A stretch of 64,000 bases of DNA from Rana temporaria (GCF_905171775.1 NC_053489.1:589053832-589117831); one strand, 5' to 3'. Positions 1 to 10,585 are shown, counted from the stretch's first letter. Notes: a model not told the origin generated them from the letters alone. Program-made: numbers and translations.

Positions 1-517
1 TGGTGCCCCTGCTGCACATGAAATCTCCCACTCCCCGGCTGTGCTTTTTTCAGGAAAAAGAGGTCCTAGTAATCTGAAAAATGTCTGACCTTTTTCGAGA
101 GGAAAATGTTGCAGCCTTTAGTAATTCGTTCATTTTGGGGAACAGCAGAAGGGAGTGGACATGGCCAAACTTTAGTTTCAAATTAAGACCCCCACCCCTC
201 CCTTACAGCTTTGTTTTTTGGGACACATGGTTATTTTTTTAAACTTGACTGTTCTGTTAAGCAATTCCTTTCCAAAGGCTTTAGAAACTGTTTCCTTAAG
301 CCCTCCAAGCATCCTTCAGGTCTAGTCTGGGATTGTTGAATATACAGGGTTGGCCAAAAGCATTTCTACATTTATAATGGGGGCCTTGCTTTTTTTGCTT
401 TGTGGATATGGGGTTATCTTGACTGCACCCACAGAATTCAATTGGGTGACTTGGTAGTATTGAGTGGATGGCTGCTCATTCACCTGTTCTGACACCTATG
501 GACTTTTTTTTTTTAGC
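1..517. other. non-coding, nothing recognised
   Basis: No exon, repeat structure or RNA gene that I can support. It is AT-rich sequence with homopolymer runs. Confidence 0.5.
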
Positions 518-525
518 ATAGTGGC

Positions 526-1433
526 CAGGGCTGTCTTTTCCATTGGGCACACTGGGCACTTGCCTGGGGGCCCCCCCATCGGCTGCCCAACAACCCCAGT
601 AAAAAAAATGGTGGAGAGCAGCGGGTCAGAACTGTAGAACTGTATCGTGTCTACAGTCTCTCTGAGGAAGAGTCTGAAGAAGAGTCAAGAGTGGGAGCGC
701 CTCCGGGATGGGGGTCACGGGAGAAGTCACACATGAGGAGACAGTAGGATAAAACCAGAGCAGCCAAGCTGGAGCCATCTGACTGAGCCGTGCATGTTGC
801 ACCTGAGAGGAGATCAGTGATAGCGCCGCCAGGGCAGTCTAAGGGGCAGGTGGTTACTCATGTAAGGGGGGAGTGAATACAAAAATATTAGTGACCCCCC
901 CTTACCTTAGTGTATTTACTCTACGGAAGGTGTACTCTGGTCACCAGAGTGCCCCACACATCAGAGTTCCTGGTGTTCCCCTTTAGATCAGAGTCTGCAG
1001 GATTCCCCCTTACAGTGCAAGGACCCTGATGTAAGTGGGAACTCTGATGTAAAGAGAAAGCAGTGAACTCTGATATAAGGTAGTCTCTGGTCACCAGAGT
1101 CCCCCTCCACATCAGAGTTCCCCCTTACATCATGATCTGCAGCATTCCCCTTTACATAAGAGTTCCCTTTCACTGTAAGGGGGAATCCTGCAGACTCTGA
1201 TGTAAGAGGAAACTCTGAGAAAGCTGGGTTATAGTAACCTAACCTTCATGTCAATGAAGAAATTTGTAAAACTGTAATTTTAGGTACTTTTTTTTGCAGT
1301 GCCAGTAAAATAAATGTGGTTCTGCCAGTAAATTTCATGATTTTTGTCAGTAAATTCTCGTGCACGATTGTGTAGACAGGGCCCCAGTGCACTGTATTGC
1401 CCGGGGGCCTATAATTCTCTTAAGATGCCACTG
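526..1433. mobile_element. hAT-like non-autonomous element, 8-bp TSD
   Basis: The termini start CAGGGCTGTC at the left and, read inward on the other strand, CAGTGGCATC at the right. Both sides are flanked by the identical 8-mer ATAGTGGC (518-525 and 1434-1441). An 8-bp duplication with CAG ends is the hAT pattern. There is no transposase ORF. The interior (about 920-1215) is built from repeated direct and inverted copies of a short block resembling CTCTGATGTAAGGGGGAA. Confidence 0.75.
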
Positions 1434-1441
1434 ATAGTGGC

Positions 1442-3444
1442 ACAGTGAAGGATAGGGTTTTTGAGAGGAATGTATGGACATTGAAGATGAGCAGAATTTG
1501 TGTTACCCTGTCAGTGTCAGGATCGAGGAATGTTGCAATATTGATGAAAGACCTTTCAAACACCTAGTAGACCAATACTTCATGTACACTAGCAGCTCCC
1601 TAACTTGAGTTTAGGGCGTTTTTTTGCCAAGGCTCCTAAACTCCAACTCCATAAAAGCCTATGTGTGCATAGACCCTCTTAGCAGAGTTTAGGTGCTGCC
1701 GTGTTTGTTGGGTTAAACCTTCTTCTCTTGAACGCAGAAGAATCGCGTGCAGGATAGGAATGTTTTGTGGTAAAAATACGGTTTCAGGCTTTCTGTGGCT
1801 GTAGTCAGGAGCTCCCAGTGTACATGACGCTGAAACTGTGTCAGGAACAGGTTCTAAGGATGTTGCACCTAAGACTAAACATGTCCAGGTTGGTACTGTA
1901 TACCTATTTTTGGCCACATTGGTATCAATTCCTGTTAAATAAAAGAATAACTAAATTTTGATCCACTCTAAAGACTTTGATGGAAGTGTTGCGTGTATTT
2001 TTAAGTAGAATATATCCAGATAGAAATAAGGGAGTTGCTGCCTCCTTTTGTACGTGCATGGTTTGAGCTGGGCCGCTGATGTTTGCTGCACTACTTGCTG
2101 AGTAGGGATGAACTCCGGCATGTTCACACACTCCACCTGCAGAGCCCGCCAGGAAGTCGGCTCTGCATTGCACTAATCACAGGCAGGGAGACTTCTCCCG
2201 ATCTCTGCAGCCGCGCATCGGGAAATGGCTCCCTGCCTGTGAATAGCGCAGCGCCGAGCCGACTTCCTGTTGGGCGCCTATTGCTGAGACTCTGACTTAC
2301 TACACCCAGACCAGGTTGATATACTAAAATTGGAGAGTGCAAAATCTGATGCAGCTGTGCATAGAAACCAATCGGCTTCCAGATCAATTATTCAAAATTG
2401 ATTTTCCTTTGTGATTGCTATTAGTTACCCAAGAATCATTTTAGTGCATGCGTGGGTAGTATCATTTGTGGTTCTGTAGCTATTTTGGTGGTTGAACTTT
2501 CCTATGGCTAGCCTGAATTTTTTTTGAAGTATGCAGTACTCTGGTGTCACACATGACTCCACCCCTGGTGACACAATCGCCAGCATGAATCGACTTCCCT
2601 TAATGGCTGACACTCCTGTGCTGGGCTGAAATGCTTCAGATCTTACTCACCAGAAAGTGAGGGACTCTATAGTAGAAAGCAACTTTGCCTGTTACTGAGT
2701 TGTCATCAGTGATGGAATTGCTTGTTTTGAAATGACCTTTAGGGTCGCCATACACAAATTGCAGTATCCTAGAAGAAGAATGCACAAGAAGATCGTCTAT
2801 CCTTCCTCTAATTGCCAACAATGAGGGCTTGTTCTGGTTTCCCTTCTTTAATTTAATAAATGCAGGAGGTATATATACAGTATGTTGAAAGATAGATGTG
2901 TCATGTGGAGAAAAGGGATTGTATGGCCACGATGAAGAATCCTTACTGCCTCTTTTAGAGTTCCCAGGGCAACAAATACTTCAATATCCTAGCATGAATA
3001 TTACTAAGCATGAGTAGGTTTTTACTAAAGCTCTTCAGCTTTATTATCCAGGCTCGCCCATTGTGTTATGTTACTAATACAGGTACTATGACAAAGCGGA
3101 ACAAATCTACACGGACTATACACAAGGGAATGAACACACGTAGCCAAGTCAAACCTTTTTATGGTTTTGTTACCTTTTATGCAATAGACATGTCAAAAGT
3201 CCCTGGGTGCGTTCCAGTCTAGCCACTGCCAGCTGCTTTAACCAAAAGGTTAATCAAATATTGCTATCTTATTAAACATACTGAAGAGCATTCAGATAAT
3301 GTGTGTTTTTTTTTTTTATTATTATTTAAATTATATTCCTGCTCTAAGCCAGGCACTTGGTTACAGTAGAGTTTTTATATATAATTTAACTTGTAACTCT
3401 TTGATTAGCCCTAATAAGCTTCTGGTTATCTCCATCTTTATCAG
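1442..3444. other. non-coding, one imperfect inverted repeat
   Basis: No host exon is supported. The only structure seen is an imperfect inverted repeat with about 40-bp arms at 2151-2190 and 2229-2268 (left arm begins AGGAAGTCGG, right arm ends CCGACTTCCT). It is probably a decayed palindromic element. Confidence 0.5.
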
Positions 3445-3447
3445 TAA

Positions 3448-3463
3448 GGCTGCATTCACACCT
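3448..3463 (+). repeat. left terminal inverted repeat of Harbinger
   Basis: GGCTGCATTCACACCT follows a TAA target copy. It matches the inverted right end at 8991-9006 in 13 of 16 positions. The first 24 bases from the TAA onward also begin the MITE at 32086. Confidence 0.85.
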
Positions 3464-3716
3464 AGGCGTAGGCAATAGCGGCGTTTTCAGGCGTTTTTTT
3501 CAGCGGTTTTTTCGGCGTTTTGTCGCGCGAATATGCGCGTATGCGCGCGTTTGCATACAGCGTTTACCGACGTTTTTGTTCCTCGTATTTTTTCTTATAA
3601 TCCAATAGGAAAAATGATAATCCCTGACATCACTTGTTGCTATCCTAGGATTTTTATTTTCCTCTTCCTGTGTGAATATACCTCTTCCGGGTCATCATTG
3701 TGCTTCCCATTCCAAA

Positions 3717-3931
3717 ATGAACGACGATGAGATGGCATGTATGATGGCAGCAGTCACTGCCACCTCGTATATGCTATACCAGGGACAGAGGAGAAGGAAG
3801 AGGGCACGGAGATATTGGATCCACCCTGTTATTGCCGGTCGGGAAGAAACAGGACAGTTTTGGGTCCTTTATAAAGATCTCCGAGAGCACGAGGAGAAAT
3901 TCCTGGACTACACCAGAATGTCTATGAAAAG
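3717..3931 (+). CDS. Harbinger transposase, exon 1
   Basis: This is the first exon of a 398-residue PIF/Harbinger transposase. The ATG at 3717 opens MNDDEMACMM and is followed by a basic stretch (QRRRKRARRYW) typical of the N-terminal region of HARBI1-like proteins. The exon gives 71 codons plus two bases. Its donor is AAAAG|GTTTGT. Splicing to 4016 restores MSMKSFDELLELL, which matches the family pattern better than reading through. The product would cut and join the element ends in the nucleus, together with the MADF protein on the opposite strand. The start is the first in-frame ATG after the left-end region. Confidence 0.85.
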
Positions 3932-4015
3932 GTTTGTAAAAATTATCTGTATTCATTGTTTTTGACATTGTACCTTTCCATGTCCACTAAAAAACGTTTT
4001 TATTTTTATTAACAG

Positions 4016-4117
4016 TTTTGATGAGTTGCTAGAACTGCTCAGCGGTAGATTACAGAGGATGGACACCTATTTCCGCAATTCCATACCCCCTGTGGAGCGA
4101 CTTATCATCACACTGAG
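4016..4117 (+). CDS. Harbinger transposase, exon 2
   Basis: The acceptor is ...TTAACAG| and the donor is CTGAG|GTAAAA. The exon encodes residues 72-106, including SFDELLELLSG and the PPVERLIITLR helix that precedes the DDE domain in Harbinger transposases. The following intron is 2,195 bp long and contains exons 2 and 3 of the minus-strand MADF gene. Confidence 0.85.
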
Positions 4118-4209
4118 GTAAAAAGTTCCAAAATGATGCTCTAGTGCCCATAACAAAATTCTATACTCACCGTATAACTACCTACCCCCTTCCTACTATT
4201 CATGACTCG

Positions 4210-4620
4210 CATCACGGTGCCACCATTACATGACAGACTGTGCCCCATTACATGACAGACTGTGCCCCATTACATGACAGAATGTGCCCCATTACATGAC
4301 AGACTGTGCCCCATTACATGACAGACTGTGCCCCATTACATAACAGAATGTGCCCCATTACATGACAGACTGTGCCCCATTACATGTCCTGACCTGACCC
4401 ATTCAGACTGTGCCCCATTACATGACAGACTGTGCCCCATTACATAACAGAATGTGCCCCATTACATGACAGACTGTGCCCCATTACATGTCCTGACCTG
4501 ACCCATTCAGACTGTGCCCCATTACATGACAGACTGTGCCCCATTACATAACAGAATGTGCCCCATTACATGACAGACTGTGCCCCATTACATGTCCTGA
4601 CCTGACCCATTCAGACTGTG
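4210..4620. repeat. 22-bp tandem repeat with 104-bp higher-order period
   Basis: The unit is close to GACTGTGCCCCATTACATGA plus two bases, repeated through transposase intron 2. A variant block with TCCTGACCTGACCC recurs at 4387, 4491 and 4595, giving an exact 104-bp super-repeat. It is non-coding satellite-like sequence. Confidence 0.9.
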
Positions 4621-5041
4621 CCCTTACCTTTGCGAATCTTGCCCGTATGTGTCTTCAAAAAGACGTGCCATCTACATCTTCTGTTCCGTGACAGGCGGAA
4701 CATTCAGCGTCCTATGAGGCACTGTGTTCAGTGTTCGTCCATCACGGGGGCCCTCTCGTCCTCGGACGAGAGGGCCTCCGTGATAGGCAGAAAGCAAACA
4801 CTACAAACACTATTGCATACATTACCCAATAATATTATATTTGTATATGCATCTAATATTAAAAAACACACGTTTTACAAGGTCCAATTTTTTTTATTTT
4901 TTTAGGAAGTATATTATAAACTATATTCATCCTATTTTTATTTTTTTTTATTTTTTGGTCAAAAAACAAACTTTAAGCTAACGTAGCTCATAGAAAACAA
5001 ATAATTTGACTGCAGTTGAACTAGAGTCTGATAACACAACA

Positions 5042-6032
5042 TTACAGTTTTTGGAAACTTGGGGATTCCCCTGGGTCATCCACCGATATGCCAGCGTCTA
5101 TGGCTTTGCCAAAACTAGACCAATCTGATCTAGATGTTGTACCATGCGGCCAACGTGATGGTGGTGTTGCTGGTGGTTGTGGTGGTGGTGGTGTTGGTGT
5201 AGGTTGAGGATTGTAAGGTGGGAGTGTAGGCAGGTGTGTGTAATCGGAAGGGTATGTCGTGCGAGAAGGGTAAGTAGGAGGTTGTGGAGGTAGATGAAAT
5301 GTTTGTGAAGTCGTGGGATGGTAGGCAGAAGGTGTCGTCTGTGGGCGTCTGTAAGGTGACATTGTCGAAGTGTGCGTATGCAGGTAAGGCGGATCAGGGA
5401 GTGTTGAGGAAGTGTATGCAGAAGGTGGTGTTGGTAGTTGAGGGTGGGTAGAAAGTGTGGGCGTCTGAGTCGGGTAAGGTGGTGCGTGTTGAGGTAGGTG
5501 GCTGTGAAAAGGTGGTGCTGTGAAGTGACGAAGTGTTGGTGCTGACAGATGTTGCGGGTGTTGGTTAGCATAGGGGCCATACGGTGGTGGTGGTTCTGGG
5601 GATAGGTAGGGTTCTTCAGGTGGAATAAATGTGTTGATGTACCGTATGGTACCTGCCAGCATATCGGCTTGTAGGCTTTTGGGAACCCTGTCCATTAACT
5701 CCGCCAAACATTGGGCCGACTTGTTTCCGTATGAAGGGGTATTAGTATTAGTACCCATTCTGTCCTTCATTTCTGACATGATCTGTAGCATCATTGTCAC
5801 ATTGGGGTCTGATTCCGGAGCTTTTCTTTTGGTCCCCCTCGCAGCTACACGCGGCACCGGCCTTGGCGTTGTCTGCAGCTCTCCCAGAGGTGTTGCCGGC
5901 GTAGATTGAGATGAACTGGCCAACTGGCTTTCCGGCTCCAGACCCTCCAGTGTCTCATCACACGAATTTCGGCTGCTGTTATCCATCGCGACAGGGGCGG
6001 TCGGAGCAGCTTCCTCCCAGCTGTTTTCAGTC
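5042..6032 (-). CDS. Harbinger MADF-domain protein, exon 3 (Pro-rich tail)
   Basis: The acceptor ATTTTCAG| restores R-TENSWEEAAPTAP, the acidic/Trp motif common after MADF domains in Harbinger partner proteins. A basic patch (ARGTKRKAP) and a helical segment (DPNVTMMLQIMSEMKD) follow. The last ~170 residues are rich in Pro, His, Thr and Tyr and look disordered. The stop is at 5042-5044. The three exons total 1,347 nt, giving 448 aa, all in frame. AT-rich sequence downstream (about 4890-4945) contains TTTATT on the plus strand, that is AATAAA on the coding strand. Confidence 0.85.
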
Positions 6033-6108
6033 CTGAAAATATAAATGAATTATTATAACTTTCGTATACCAATTGCGCTCACTGTCCTTAGTACAGATAA
6101 TAGTTTAC

Positions 6109-6268
6109 CTCGCCAAACTCAATGAAGGTCTCAAGAATTCCAATTCCTTAGCATGAATGTATTCTTTGATGTGACATGCCGCCGATCCACTCCTGTTACT
6201 TGTTACCAGTCTCATGTATCTTGCATAGGCGTCACGAAAGCTCTTCCATTTGTCTTTTATCAGTTTCA
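6109..6268 (-). CDS. Harbinger MADF-domain protein, exon 2
   Basis: The minus-strand acceptor TTTTTGACAG| continues exon 1 in frame as KDKKVKLIKDKWKSFRDAYARYM, which completes the MADF domain with its signature K-W-K-x-x-R-D-x-Y. The rest encodes a linker through HIKEYIHAKELEFL. The donor is GCGAG|GTAAAC. Only 44 bp separate this exon from transposase exon 3 on the other strand. Confidence 0.85.
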
Positions 6269-6312
6269 CTGTCAAAAACAAAATAAAATAATATATATTA
6301 TTTTCTTTGTAG

Positions 6313-7192
6313 ATATTTATCAACTGGACAGTCTCTTGGAAGTCTACATTATGCCTTCCGTATAGGCAAGTCGACAGCGAGTTATATTATACGTGACACC
6401 TGCTCTGCTATATGGGAGGTTCTCCAGGAGGTAGTGTTCAAGAAACCTACTGCACAGGAATGGGCACAGATTGCGGAGGTATTCTGGCAACGCTGCAACT
6501 TTCCTAATTGTGTCGGAGCAATAGATGGGAAGCACATTAGGATTGTGAAGCCCATGAGAAGTGGAAGTGAATTCTTCAATTACAAGAAATATTTCTCTTT
6601 TGTATTGATGGCTGTAGCAGATGCAAACTACTGTTTTACTTACATAGACATTGGGTCATATGGGAGCAGCGCGGACTCAACCATCTTTGGAAACTCGAAC
6701 TTTGGTCAAATGCTGCGATCAGATGATCTTGACCTACCACAATGCCGTCCTCTCCCAGGCACAAATGGCCCTCCACTACCAAGTGTTTTTGTGGGTGATG
6801 AGGCCTTTTCTTTGGGGACAAACCTCCTGCGGCCTTATTCGGGGCATAGTTTGACAGAGGAGAGAAGGGTATTCAACTACCGCCTAACCCGGGCACGGCG
6901 AGTAGTTGAATGCACTTTTGGAATACTTGCCAATAAGTGGCGGCTTCTGCACACTCCCATAGTGTTAAACATGCAGAATGCCGTCACGGCTGTCAAAGCT
7001 GCGTGCGCCTTGCACAATTTTGTGAGGCAGCGCGATGGCTTCGATTTCGAAGAACCGGTTACTGAGACTCTGGAAAGAGCTCAGTGGACTGGTGTCCGTG
7101 GGAACAGGCAGGGCTCCCATGTACGGGATCAGTATGCCGCATATTTTATGTCTCCTGAAGGACAGGTGCCATGGCAGCTGGATTCCATTTAA
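6313..7192 (+). CDS. Harbinger transposase, exon 3 (DDE domain)
   Basis: The acceptor TTTGTAG| joins CTG-AG to A-TAT and continues LRYLSTGQSLGSLHYAF. This exon carries the catalytic DDE_Tnp_4-type domain. It has GAIDGKH (Asp177), the DIGSYGSSAD block (residues about 218-227), GDEAF (about 267-271) and RRVVECTFG (Glu305), followed by LANKWRLL. The stop is at 7190-7192. The three exons total 1,197 nt, giving 398 aa, the usual HARBI1-like size, with no disruption. AATAAA motifs at about 7270-7285 could serve as its poly(A) signal. It is recognised as a transposon gene; domesticated HARBI1 is less likely because the terminal repeats and target duplication are present. Confidence 0.9.
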
Positions 7193-7436
7193 TTATTAAT
7201 ATTATTCTTTTTCTGTGAGACTGTCAATGCTTGACGTACTTTTTTGAAGAATACATCATATGCTGTTGTAATAAAATAAAATAAAAATATGTTATTAATG
7301 TATTAAGAAGTCTCATGTTTGTTTTATTTTGAGGTTTTTTTTAAATCGGTGTCATGGTGTCAGGATGGGAACAATAACTCACAGGTCCTGCCTCAGTGGT
7401 AACATAGGGTTGTTGGTTACTAGGAAGGGGAGTATC

Positions 7437-7600
7437 CCCCCAATGGGGGCACTGTACTGTATACATAACTGATGTACTGATGCACTGATAACAATGATGG
7501 TATACTAATCCTCCTAGGTGGAATAGTATACCATCATTGTTATCATTGAATAATACAGTGCAGTGCCCCATTGTTTGTGTCAATGGGGGGCATAGTGCGT
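7437..7600. repeat. imperfect palindrome inside Harbinger
   Basis: Sequence around GATAACAATGATGGTATACT (about 7486-7505) reappears inverted at about 7528-7546, with wider matching around the GGGGGCACTGTACTGT side. It is probably a decayed small palindromic insertion between the transposase 3' end and the MITE at 7637. Confidence 0.55.
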
Positions 7601-7636
7601 CAGGACATTGGAAGGCTAGCAAACGGCCAAATCTGA

Positions 7637-8128
7637 GGCCCCGTACACACGACCAAACATGTATGCTGAAACTGGTCCGCGTGCCAGTTTCAGCATACAT
7701 GTTCGGTCGTGTGTGGGCGCGAGCGGGCCGAATTCCAGCAAACATTTGCCCGCCGGGCCTTTTCCCAGCCGGCAAATATTCCTGGACGTGTTTTAAAACC
7801 GTCTGCTGGAATCCTGCCCGCTCGCACATGTACGGTCGTCAGTACAGACCTACCGTACATGTCCAGGCGCCCGCTGTCCCTCGCATGCGTCGAATGACTT
7901 TGACGCATGCGTGGAAGCCTTTAAATGGCAGGCCCGCCCACGTCTCCGCGTCAACGCCGTGTCATCGTCGCGGCGACGACGCGGACACGCCCCGCGTATT
8001 GTTTACGCGCGGACTTCTGTACGATGGTGTGTACAACCATCGTACAGAAGCCCTCTGGCAGACATGTACGGTGAAAACGGTCTGACGGACCGCTTTCACC
8101 GTACATGTTTGTTCGTGTGTACCCGGCC
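7637..8128. mobile_element. Harbinger-type MITE, TGA TSD
   Basis: This 492-bp palindromic element has ends GGCCCCGTACACACGA and, inverted, GGCCGGGTACACACGA. It is flanked by TGA (7634-7636 and 8129-8131). A close relative lies at 29356-29857. Long hairpins lie just inside both ends. There is no coding potential; the ORFs in it are shared with the relative only as repeat sequence. It is inserted in the large Harbinger. Confidence 0.8.
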
Positions 8129-8185
8129 TGACACTCGTGCAGCAGCATAGGTTCTTACAAAAGGTGGTGTCACTAGATATTTTAT

Positions 8186-8345
8186 TTAACCACTTCAAGA
8201 CGGCAGTCAGCACAAATATTATACGGGCACATTTTGTCTCTTGCAGATAGTGACACAGGTCTGTCACCTCCACCAGTCTACCCTCTTCCCACACGGTTAG
8301 AACACTATATTGAGGACACATTCCCTTCCTCACCCCCCTAGTATG
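8186..8345. mobile_element. fragment of TTAA-target element (CCACTTC family)
   Basis: It starts TTAA|CCACTTCAAGACGG and contains CACGGTTAGAACAC and TTCCTCACCCCCCTAGT. These segments are also seen in the larger copy at 17095-18082. It is truncated or internally deleted. Confidence 0.6.
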
Positions 8346-8423
8346 ACTATACAAACATTGAATTTCCAAAAAAAACAAATATAATATCTACTTATGTTCA
8401 TTTTACTTTTCGCCGGAGTTTAC

Positions 8424-8619
8424 CTTTTTTGTCTTTATTTTCCATTTCGGTCCAGTTAGGATATATCTGAGAGGCAATTTTGTCCCATGCCCTCCTCCGC
8501 ACTGTTCTCAAACTGTAGGATGGATCCTTGATGTCATACAGGCAGGTGTGCTCCTTCACCATGCTAATAAATTTCTCTGTCTCCAGGACAGAAAGTGTAT
8601 CACCGAGGTCTGATGCCAT
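8424..8619 (-). CDS. Harbinger MADF-domain protein, exon 1
   Basis: This minus-strand gene has its ATG at 8619 (MASDLGDTL). The exon encodes the first half of a MADF (Adf-1-like, Myb/SANT-related) DNA-binding domain: FISMVKEHTCLYD, the SLRTVRRRAWDKIA helix and the conserved Trp of YPNWTEME. The donor is AAAAAAG|GTAAAC. A TTG-initiated extension upstream is possible, but the ATG is the natural start. Its 2,155-bp first intron contains transposase exon 3, on the opposite strand. Harbinger elements need such a DNA-binding partner to bring the transposase to the element ends; that role is family knowledge, not shown here. Confidence 0.8.
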
Positions 8620-8990
8620 GCTTGCTGCTGGGATACTGATAGGCAAAATGGTGATTTTGGGACTTCCTGTTTGAGATTATGTACTTTCTTTTTCATTTTC
8701 AGTATTCAAATATGAGCAGCAAAGGCGCAAAAACGCGTGTACATACGCTTGTTGTCGCGCAATACGCGCGTATCCGGCGTTTTACATTGCTTTCAATGGA
8801 AAACAAAAAACGCGCTAATACGCGCAAATCGCGCGTATTGCGCGACAAAAAAGGGTCCGGAACTTCTTTTGACTACAGGCGATGCGCGTTAGGCGCATCA
8901 GCGTGCAGATGTGAACCGTCCCCATTGACTAACATTGTATTTTGTCCCTCTGGCGTTTGTTCGCGTCGCGCTACATGCGACAAAACGCGA

Positions 8991-9006
8991 AGGTGTGAAT
9001 GGGGTC
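8991..9006 (-). repeat. right terminal inverted repeat of Harbinger
   Basis: The plus strand reads AGGTGTGAATGGGGTC followed by the TAA target copy. It is the inverted partner of the 3448 terminus. Confidence 0.85.
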
Positions 9007-9060
9007 TAAATGCAGCAGCTTGTGTATAAAATTCAGGGAAATGCAGGGCTCTTTTTAACT

Positions 9061-9803
9061 AATAGCCAGATTCATAGAGATGGCCGCAACTTTTCGGCGG
9101 CGGCGTAGCTTAGCGTATTTAGGCTACGCCGCCGTAAGTTAGCGTGGCAAGTACTTGATTCTCAAAATACTTGCCTGCTAAGTTACGGCGGCGTAGCCTA
9201 AAGCGGGCGGGCGTAAGGGCGCCTAATTCAAATTTGTCTGAGGGTGGCGTGTTTTATGGTAATAAGGCTTGACCTGATGTGATTGACGTTTTTTTCGAAC
9301 TGGGCATGCGCCGGGCGCTTACATTTCCCAGTGTGCATTGCGGCTAAGTCCGCCGCACGGGCCTATTGATTTCGACGTAGACGTAAACGACGTAAATCCC
9401 TATTCACGGACGACTTACGCAAACGATGTAAAATTTTCGAATTTCGAAGCCGGAACGGCAGCCATACTTTAACATTGGCTACGCCACGTAGGGTGCAGCG
9501 TTAACTTTAGGCGGCCTATCTCTTACGTAAACGGCGTAAATGTACTGCGGTGGCCGGGCGTACGTTCGTGAATAGGCGTATCTACTGATTTACATATTCT
9601 ACGCCGACCGCAATGGAAGCGCCACCTAGCGGCCAGCCGAAATATTGCAACCTAAGATAGGACGGCGCAAGCCGTCGTATCTTGGATATGTTTCAGCGTA
9701 TCTCTGTTTGAGAATACATTTAAACACAGGTCGGCGCAGATTCTGAGTTAGGTCGGTGTATCTACTGATACGCCGACCTAACTCTACCTGAATCTAGCTA
9801 TAA
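9061..9803. mobile_element. palindromic-end MITE, TAGCxAGATTCA type
   Basis: Ends are TAGCCAGATTCA and, inverted, TAGCTAGATTCA. Just inside each end is its own hairpin (for example GGCGTAGCTTAGCG against its inverted partner near 9115-9130, and GGTCGGTGTATC/GATACGCCGACC near 9750-9778). No ORF and no clear target duplication. A copy in the opposite orientation lies at 28227-28923. Confidence 0.7.
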
Positions 9804-9809
9804 GTGTCT

Positions 9810-10399
9810 GAGGAAAGAACTGTCTCAAACTGGCTGTGTACCCAATGGATACCAATCGGAAACCTCACTTTATTGTAAGTATAGACTGGAAACAGTCACG
9901 GTCAGAACACAATAGCGCAGCGGGGGCGATCGCTGTACTAGCATCAGATAGTACAGGATTCTTCCTGGGCTCTTTCGTTTTTTTGGGGGGTTTTTTCCGT
10001 TCAGCCTGCTAGGTTGAACGAAAAAAAAAATCTCAGTCTGTACCAGGCTTAACTGTATGTCTGATTACATGTTAATTAAACAGATAAAAGAGAGCTACAG
10101 TTGTATGCCAATTTAGGCAGAATAATTGGCCATTGTTAACTTAAAAAACATTGTGCATTGTGTTATGTAAATTAATTTGATTAGTTAACCACTGAGCACA
10201 TGGTGTAATTGACTTTGAATACAAGAGCCAGATTAGCGTAGTGTGTATCATCAGTTGGAGGAGCCACTGCCTTTTACTTGCCTGATAAAACAAATGTTAT
10301 TTGCAGTATATTCAATAAATGAAGTGGTCTATTGTTTACCATAGATGGCTCCAAAAAAAACAAGTGCTGCTCTTGATTCCAAGTTTTGCTTGTGTTTAT
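9810..10399. other. non-coding, nothing recognised
   Basis: No exon or repeat boundary is supported apart from A/T runs. Confidence 0.5.
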
Positions 10400-10402
10400 T
10401 AA

Positions 10403-10585
10403 GCCCCATACACACTATAATTTTTTCTGGAGATTTTTGTCTTCAGATTTAACAAAACCATGTAGTGCAAGAGCCTGCCTGATTGCATACAAATTGATAC
10501 TCTTAAGGTTTGACCTCATATTATATAGTTTTGGTAAATCTGAAGACAAAAATCTGCAGAAAATCTAATAGTGTGTATGGGGGTC
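10403..10585. mobile_element. Harbinger-type MITE, TAA TSD
   Basis: Ends GCCCCATACACACTA and, inverted, GACCCCCATACACACTA are flanked by TAA (10400-10402, 10586-10588). It folds as a hairpin through AAATCTGAAGACAAAAATCT and its inverted copy. A related copy lies at 49331-49527. Another terminus-like sequence, GGCCTTGTACACGCGG, begins at 10589, so a second element may abut it. Confidence 0.75.

Larger units (their letters stand above)
3448..9006. mobile_element. complete PIF/Harbinger transposon with two interleaved genes
   Basis: This 5,559-bp element is flanked on both sides by TAA (3445-3447, 9007-9009), the TWA target typical of PIF/Harbinger. The left end reads GGCTGCATTCACACCT. The right end, read inward on the minus strand, reads GACCCCATTCACACCT. 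It carries the two genes expected of an autonomous Harbinger: a DDE transposase (+) and a DNA-binding partner, here of MADF type (-). Both assemble in frame through consensus GT-AG introns with no stop or frameshift. Passengers inside it are a 22-bp tandem repeat (4210-4620), a Harbinger MITE (7637-8128) and a fragment of a TTAA element (8186-8345). The intact frames suggest recent activity, but mobility cannot be shown from sequence alone. Confidence 0.9.

Noticed and set aside
4210..4620. CRISPR-like regular repeats
   Set aside because: Units are directly tandem with no unique spacers, in vertebrate DNA.
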